This document shows, piece by piece, positions 59,671 to 64,000 of a DNA stretch of 64,000 nucleotides. The stretch spans positions 1 to 64,000 of the forward strand of contig NZ_JPWA01000017.1 in NCBI RefSeq assembly GCF_003326475.1, read 5' to 3'. Position numbers and translations under genes: made by a program. This DNA comes from Thalassospira xianhensis MCCC 1A02616. GTDB lineage: Bacteria > Pseudomonadota > Alphaproteobacteria > Rhodospirillales > Thalassospiraceae. The notes under the pieces were generated by a model. The model worked only from the letters and a program-made list of their open reading frames with translations, was not told where the DNA came from and did no database searches. Position 1 is the stretch's first letter; each line of letters opens with the position of its first letter.

Positions 59671-61010
59671 TCGGCTGCTTCTTTTTGTGCTATATTGATA
59701 GGTCCCAGATGAATACGACCACTTTCATTTTCAGCGTTCCACGGCCGCCGGACATTGCCGAGCATCTCGGCAACGGCAAGGCCCGACTGAATGCCGTCTT
59801 CGTGGAAGCCATAGCCAAAATAGCTGCCGCAATACCAGATGTTATCCTGCCCCTGGATCGACCAAAGCCGTTTCTGGGCATCCATCGCCGCGGCATCAAA
59901 AACCGGGTGGTCATACAGGAAAGATCGAATGACACTGCCCTCGCGCGGCGGGCGTGCCGGGTTCAGGGTCACAAAAAGCGGCTGGCCTTCGTCAAGATGC
60001 TGCAACCGGTTCATCCAGTAAGTCACACAGACTTTCTGTTCCCCGTCATGCTCCTCGGCAAGGTAGTTCCAGCTTGACCAGACCTTGCGCGTCTGTGGCA
60101 TCAGGCTGTCATCATCATGCAGGATCGCCAGATTGCGTTCATACTGAAACGCTGACAAAAGATCGCGCACCGCTGGCGCCGGATTGGCCTGAAGCGCAAG
60201 CGCCTGATCACCGTGACACGCCAGAACAACATGATCGTAGTCCGTCCGCTCGCCGTAACGGTTTTCGATAAAGACCCCACCCTTGCCGTTCGGTCCGACC
60301 TGGGCAATGGCGCTATCAAGGATCACACCACCGGAAATGCCCTTGATCATCTTGCCGACATACTGGCGCGATCCGCCAACAACCGTGCGCCATTGCGGCC
60401 GATCCTTGATCTGCAAAAGCCCGTGGTTCTGACAGAACCGGACAAACGCCGCCAACGGGTAATCCATCATCGTATCGACGGGGGTGGACCAGATCGCAGC
60501 CCCCATCGGCAGCAGATGATCATTGATAAAGGATTTTGAATAACGATTGGCCGTCAGATAATCGCCAAGGCTTTGCGTTTCCGCCTGTCCGGTTTCAAGC
60601 GCAAGCGGCGCTTCGCGATAAAACCGCAGGATATCGCGCACCATCCGCCAGAAACGCGGACGGAAAATATTGCGTTTCTGCGCGATCAACGATGCCAGAT
60701 CCGATCCGCCATACTCCAGTCCACCCCTGTCCATCGAGGCGGCAAAGGACATATCGGTCGCCGCCGTTTCAACGCCAAGATGATCAAACAGGGCACAAAG
60801 ATTGGGATAACAACGGGTGTTATAGACAATGAAACCGGTATCGACCGGTGTTTGCCCCGCATCCACGGTGTTCGAATGCCCGCCGGGGCGATCATCCTTT
60901 TCATAAAGCGTGACATTATGGGACTGGCTGAGCAACCAGGCCGCCGACAGGCCGGAAATACCCGACCCAACAACAGCTATATTGAGTTTCCCCGATGATC
61001 GAAGCGTCAT
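59667..61010 (-). CDS. FAD-dependent oxidoreductase (amine oxidase/desaturase-like)
   Basis: The 447-residue flavoprotein starts with the dinucleotide-binding IAVVGSGISGLSAAWLL and the second GG motif region DRPGGHSNTVD. Near the end is a further FAD-binding segment (NIWYCGSYFGYGFHEDG IQSG region). It belongs to the group genetically linked to DUF1365 and CFA-like genes, possibly acting on unsaturated acyl chains. It is the first gene of the RpoE-type operon. Confidence 0.92.
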   Translation of the reverse strand: MTLRSSGKLNIAVVGSGISGLSAAWLLSQSHNVTLYEKDDRPGGHSNTVDAGQTPVDTGFIVYNTRCYPNLCALFDHLGVETAATDMSFAASMDRGGLEYGGSDLASLIAQKRNIFRPRFWRMVRDILRFYREAPLALETGQAETQSLGDYLTANRYSKSFINDHLLPMGAAIWSTPVDTMMDYPLAAFVRFCQNHGLLQIKDRPQWRTVVGGSRQYVGKMIKGISGGVILDSAIAQVGPNGKGGVFIENRYGERTDYDHVVLACHGDQALALQANPAPAVRDLLSAFQYERNLAILHDDDSLMPQTRKVWSSWNYLAEEHDGEQKVCVTYWMNRLQHLDEGQPLFVTLNPARPPREGSVIRSFLYDHPVFDAAAMDAQKRLWSIQGQDNIWYCGSYFGYGFHEDGIQSGLAVAEMLGNVRRPWNAENESGRIHLGPINIAQKEAAE

Positions 61011-61053
61011 ATGTGCCGCGCCTGCTTGCAGTGTTATTGTTTGAACTACATAT

Positions 61054-61082
61054 GATTACGCATGACAGCAAGTTGCGGATCA
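61054..61082 (-). promoter_or_regulatory. RpoE(ECF11)-type promoter of the FAD-DUF1365-CFA operon
   Basis: On the minus strand TGATCC (61082-61077) and CGTA (61060-61057) are separated by 16 bases. The start codon of the FAD gene lies about 45 bases downstream. Confidence 0.8.
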
Positions 61083-61141
61083 CTGCATAACAACGAATGC
61101 TGATAATTGTAAGTAATTGGCAGAAAACGTACAAATTCGTT

Positions 61142-61170
61142 TGATCCAAAATTTTCCGGCCGACGTATGA
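61142..61170 (+). promoter_or_regulatory. RpoE(ECF11)-type autoregulatory promoter of rpoE-chrR
   Basis: TGATCC (61142-61147) and CGTA (61164-61167) are separated by 16 bases. Transcription would start at about 61175, so the ATG at 61177 would be nearly leaderless and the start at 61222 is more likely. Confidence 0.8.
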
Positions 61171-61221
61171 TGATCCATGAACACGATCATGACGCGGCCC
61201 CGAAGGGGACCAGAAACGAAA

Positions 61222-61812
61222 ATGAGCGGCACGACAAGAACAAGGCCCGGTCCGGCTGACCCCGCTGAGGCCAAGCGATGTGCCAGCTGGATTGTTGCGG
61301 TTGCGGCGACGCAGGACCGTGAGGCATTTGCACAGCTGTTTGCCCATTTCGCACCCCGCGTCAAAGCCTACATGTTCCGGTTTGGCGGCAATTCCGAAAA
61401 TGCCGAAGAACTCGCGCAGGAAGCCATGATGCAGGTCTGGCGCAAGGCGCATCTGTTTGATCCGCAAAAGGCCGCCGCCAGTACATGGATTTTTACGATT
61501 GCCCGAAACCTTCGTATTGATCGTTTCCGGCAACGCAAACATATCGAGGTGGATGATTCCGATCCGACGCTGATTATTGACGATAGCCCGCTTGCCGACG
61601 AAATCGTCGACCGGGATGAACATGCCGTTCTCGTCAAATCTGCGATGGAAGAATTGCCCGCCGATCAGAAAGTGGTAGTTGAATTGTCGTTTTTTGAAGA
61701 TCTATCGCACAGCGAAATTGCCGAACAGCTCGATATTCCGCTGGGCACCGTCAAATCGCGGTTGCGATTGGCCTTAACCAAACTTCGTGGTGGATTGGAG
61801 GGTGTATCATGA
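61222..61812 (+). CDS. rpoE: ECF sigma factor RpoE (ECF11, singlet-oxygen response type)
   Basis: The protein has sigma region 2 (AFAQLFAHFAPRVKAYMFRF, AEELAQEAMMQVWRKAHLF, TWIFTIARNLRIDRFRQRK) and region 4 (LPADQKVVVELSFFEDLSHS, IPLGTVKSRLRLALTKLR). It matches the Rhodobacter RpoE of the photo-oxidative response. I set the start at 61222 (196 residues) because the promoter overlaps the upstream ATG region; the ATG at 61177 would give 211 residues. It overlaps chrR by four bases. Confidence 0.92.
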   Translation: MSGTTRTRPGPADPAEAKRCASWIVAVAATQDREAFAQLFAHFAPRVKAYMFRFGGNSENAEELAQEAMMQVWRKAHLFDPQKAAASTWIFTIARNLRIDRFRQRKHIEVDDSDPTLIIDDSPLADEIVDRDEHAVLVKSAMEELPADQKVVVELSFFEDLSHSEIAEQLDIPLGTVKSRLRLALTKLRGGLEGVS

Positions 61813-62513
61813 ATATCAAACACCACCCGACAGACCAGACATTGATGGATTACGCCAGTGGCAAGATGTCGCAGGCAATGGAATTGCTTGTGGCAACGCA
61901 TATGACACTGTGCCCGAAATGCCGTGAAAAGGTCGCGGAATTCGAGGCCCTTGGTGGTGCGGCGCTCGAAACGGCAAACGTCATGTCGATGGATGCCCAT
62001 GCGCTTGACCATGTCATGGCAATGATCGAACGCGAAACCGCCAACGAGAATGTCGTCTTCCGCGAAATGCCATCCACGCGGCGCGTCGCCGTCGGGGAAA
62101 GCATCACCGGGTCTGCCATTCCGTCGGTACCGCGCCCCTTGGCCAACCTTTTGCCTGATAATGTTCTCTCACTCGAAGACATTCCGTGGAAGTCGCTGGC
62201 ACCGGGTGTAAAGCATTACCAGCTGAAATCGATCGAAAGCAAAGGCACCGTGCGATTGATGAAAATCGCACCGGGTGTGTCGATCCCTGATCACGGGCAT
62301 CATGGCCATGAAATGACCCTGTTGCTTAAAGGGTCCTATATCGATGAAATCGGCCGGTTCCGTGCCGGTGACGTCGCCGACCTTGGCAACGATGTCGATC
62401 ATCAGCCGATTGCCGACACGGCCGAAGAATGCATCTGCCTGATTGCCACCGATGCCCCGATGAAGTTCAACCGTCTGCTGCCCAAACTGTTGCAGCCCTT
62501 CATCGGCATATAA
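61809..62513 (+). CDS. chrR: Anti-sigma factor ChrR (zinc anti-sigma with C-terminal cupin)
   Basis: The 234-residue protein holds RpoE inactive until singlet oxygen or related stress. Its N-terminal zinc anti-sigma domain has H6, H31, C35 and C38, the ligand pattern of Rhodobacter ChrR. The C-terminal cupin has PDHGHHGHEMTLLLKG and HQPIADTAEECI, with His/Glu metal ligands. Its ATG overlaps the rpoE stop (ATGA), so the two are made in step. A terminator follows. Confidence 0.94.
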   Translation: MNIKHHPTDQTLMDYASGKMSQAMELLVATHMTLCPKCREKVAEFEALGGAALETANVMSMDAHALDHVMAMIERETANENVVFREMPSTRRVAVGESITGSAIPSVPRPLANLLPDNVLSLEDIPWKSLAPGVKHYQLKSIESKGTVRLMKIAPGVSIPDHGHHGHEMTLLLKGSYIDEIGRFRAGDVADLGNDVDHQPIADTAEECICLIATDAPMKFNRLLPKLLQPFIGI

Positions 62514-62535
62514 GTCAAACTGCGTCCCAACGCAG

Positions 62536-62570
62536 AAAGGCCGCGGACACACCGATGTCCGCGGCCTTTT
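62536..62570. terminator. Bidirectional terminator between chrR and rlmJ
   Basis: AAAGGCCGCGGACA (62536-62549) pairs with TGTCCGCGGCCTTT (62556-62569), with a 6-base loop and A/T tracts on both sides. It serves both convergent transcripts. Confidence 0.9.
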
Positions 62571-62602
62571 AATTTGAATCCTGCCCCGTCTCGCCCGCGG
62601 GC

Positions 62603-63490
62603 TTATTGCGACGGCACCAGCCAGTGGGTTCGATGCGTTGCCGGACCGGGCAATTTGACCGCATCGCAAAGCCACTGGCCGATTTCATCAAACTGCTGAT
62701 CAAATCCATAAGGCGGGTTGATGATCATAAGTCCCGTGCCGCGCATGCGTCCCTTTGCCCCGCCCTGATTGGTCGAAAGCTCCGCACAAAGCACGCCACC
62801 CTTGGCTTTGATCTGGGCAAAGTTTTCACGCAGTTCGGCATCAAATCCGGCCTCAAGGATCGGATACCACAGCATGAAAATCCCGTTTTCCCACCGTTCC
62901 CACGCCCGTTTGATCGAACTTGCCGCCTTCTGATAATCCTGTTTGACGTCGTAACTCGGGTCCATCAGGACCAGACCACGGCGAATGGCCGGTGGCATCA
63001 TGCCAACCAGTCCCTCATACCCATCGCGCTTATGCAGGTGAATACGCGGATCACGCTCAACGCTGTATTCCAGAAGGTCATATTCACGCGGATGCAATTC
63101 CATCAGGATCATTTCATCATGCTCGCGCAGCAATTCGCGCATGATAAATGGCGATCCCGGATAAAACGGCCCCTTAAGGTCGTCATCCTCGAACACCCCG
63201 TAATCACGGCCCTTGGCAATCGGATCAAATGCTGCGATCTGATCAAGGAAGGGTTGCATCTGTTTAGGCGCATTTCCCTTTTTCTGTGCGGCGGCGATGC
63301 CGTTTTTCCATTCACCGGTTTTTGCCGACTGCGCACTGCCAAGATCGTACCAGCCTGACCCGGCATGGGTGTCGATCACGCAAAACGGCTTTTCCTTCTT
63401 GCACAGATAATCAAGGATGATCCGCATCGCAGCATGCTTGTGAATATCGGCAAAGTTGCCCGCGTGAAAGCCGTGCAGATAGCTCAGCAT
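62603..63490 (-). CDS. rlmJ: 23S rRNA (adenine2030-N6)-methyltransferase RlmJ
   Basis: The 295-residue protein shows the RlmJ start MLSYLHGFHAGNFADIHKHA, VIDTHAGSGWYDL, YPGSPFIMRELLREHDEMIL, the catalytic LVLMDPSYD and MIINPPYGFDQ near the C-terminus. It methylates A2030 of 23S rRNA in E. coli. It lies 5 bases downstream of the RluE-like gene, so both rRNA-modifying enzymes are in one operon. Confidence 0.94.
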   Translation of the reverse strand: MLSYLHGFHAGNFADIHKHAAMRIILDYLCKKEKPFCVIDTHAGSGWYDLGSAQSAKTGEWKNGIAAAQKKGNAPKQMQPFLDQIAAFDPIAKGRDYGVFEDDDLKGPFYPGSPFIMRELLREHDEMILMELHPREYDLLEYSVERDPRIHLHKRDGYEGLVGMMPPAIRRGLVLMDPSYDVKQDYQKAASSIKRAWERWENGIFMLWYPILEAGFDAELRENFAQIKAKGGVLCAELSTNQGGAKGRMRGTGLMIINPPYGFDQQFDEIGQWLCDAVKLPGPATHRTHWLVPSQ

Positions 63491-63495
63491 TGCCT

Positions 63496-64000
63496 TTATC
63501 CTCTGGGTGCGCGGGGCTTGCCGCCGCGTAAATTTTTGGGGTTGCGCGACTTTTGCGGTCGTGCAGACTGGAATGTATTTTTACCGTCACCCTCGTTACG
63601 GGGCCGCCGGTTGGCCTGCATGTTCCCGGGCAGGGGTTTGACCTGAACCGGGCCGGGCTCGGGTGCCTTGACCTCGATAGACTGCCAGTCACCGGGTGCC
63701 AGATTATCCAGTGTCCATTCGCCAATCGCATAACGGATCAGGCGCAGGGTCGGAAAGCCAACCGCGGCCGTCATCCGGCGAACCTGCCGGTTGCGACCTT
63801 CGGTAATGCTAAGCTCGATCCAGCTGGTCGGCACCGATTTGCGAAACCGCACTGGCGGATCACGCGGCCAAAGATTTTCGGGTTCCCCCATCAGGCGTGC
63901 GCGCGCCGGGCGGGTCATGCCGTCTTTCAAATCAACCCCGCCACGAAGGGCGGCAAGGGCTTCTTCGGTCGGCTCGCCCTCGACCTGAACCCAATAGGTT
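63496..64000 (-). CDS. rluE: RluE/RsuA-family pseudouridine synthase, partial
   Basis: The gene runs off the right edge, so the N-terminus with the catalytic Asp is not seen. The visible part begins [20 protein letters not shown] and continues with [40 protein letters not shown] and a basic C-terminal tail rich in Arg, Lys and Pro. The pattern fits RluE, which makes pseudouridine 2457 in 23S rRNA. It is co-directional with rlmJ. Confidence 0.8.
   Translation of the reverse strand, partial: TYWVQVEGEPTEEALAALRGGVDLKDGMTRPARARLMGEPENLWPRDPPVRFRKSVPTSWIELSITEGRNRQVRRMTAAVGFPTLRLIRYAIGEWTLDNLAPGDWQSIEVKAPEPGPVQVKPLPGNMQANRRPRNEGDGKNTFQSARPQKSRNPKNLRGGKPRAPRG

Overview
The window looks like a chromosomal segment of a marine alphaproteobacterium of the Rhodospirillales type. 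A Thalassospira-like organism is my best guess, from the protein sequences, the moderate GC content and the gene order fsa / priA / atpHAGDC and mdh-sucCD-sucAB-lpd. No marker gene fixes the genus. I found no tRNA, rRNA, CRISPR array, insertion sequence or prophage.

Layout. 1-1.2 kb: the 3' end of a cytochrome c biogenesis gene (ccmI) and a lone response regulator. 1.5-6.4 kb: the F1 ATP synthase operon atpHAGDC on the minus strand with a strong terminator. 6.8-18 kb: housekeeping and small metabolic genes (GST, MazG-like, periplasmic binding protein, priA, fsa, DUF484-xerC, YrhK-like, GST, methyltransferase, PEP mutase/isocitrate lyase family, glutamine-synthetase family). 18-22.1 kb: small hypotheticals, a cytochrome c fused to a molybdopterin-oxidoreductase-like domain, then nadA and nadC. 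22.1-28.2 kb: an AT-richer accessory locus for cell-surface secretion, with a CsgG/HfaB-like lipoprotein channel, an acidic repeat protein, two further small secreted proteins and two LuxR-type regulators. It is preceded by a tandemly duplicated, decayed coding segment. 28.2-32 kb: a large MscS channel and a CorA/ZntB transporter. 32-39.2 kb: a six-gene sugar or polyol ABC uptake and catabolism operon with a divergent LacI-family regulator and an evident operator-like inverted repeat. 39.3-50 kb: zapE, then mdh, sucC, sucD, sucA, sucB and lpd, the lower half of the TCA cycle. 50-51.3 kb: a gene-poor stretch with a REP-like pair and a possible small RNA. 51.3-53.5 kb: mgsA, an AEC transporter and an RluA-family enzyme. 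53.7-62.5 kb: an RpoE-ChrR (singlet-oxygen type) stress regulon. 62.6-64 kb: rlmJ and a truncated RluE-like gene.

How the parts work together. The 53.7-62.5 kb block is the most coherent unit. A group ECF11-like sigma factor and its zinc-cupin anti-sigma factor lie back to back with a five-gene operon (FAD oxidoreductase, DUF1365, cyclopropane-fatty-acid-synthase-like methyltransferase, MFS transporter, DUF3833 lipoprotein). A converging three-gene operon (DUF6134, SDR, NTF2-like) lies nearby. All three transcription units begin with the same motif, TGATCC-N16-CGTA, which suggests one sigma factor controls an entire lipid or envelope modification module.

The 22-28 kb locus is the best candidate for something not well described. 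It has the architecture of a curli or holdfast-anchor secretion system, but its main secreted protein is not a recognisable curlin. One of its regulators has a receiver domain that has lost every phosphorylation residue. All assignments come from reading the sequence without database searches.
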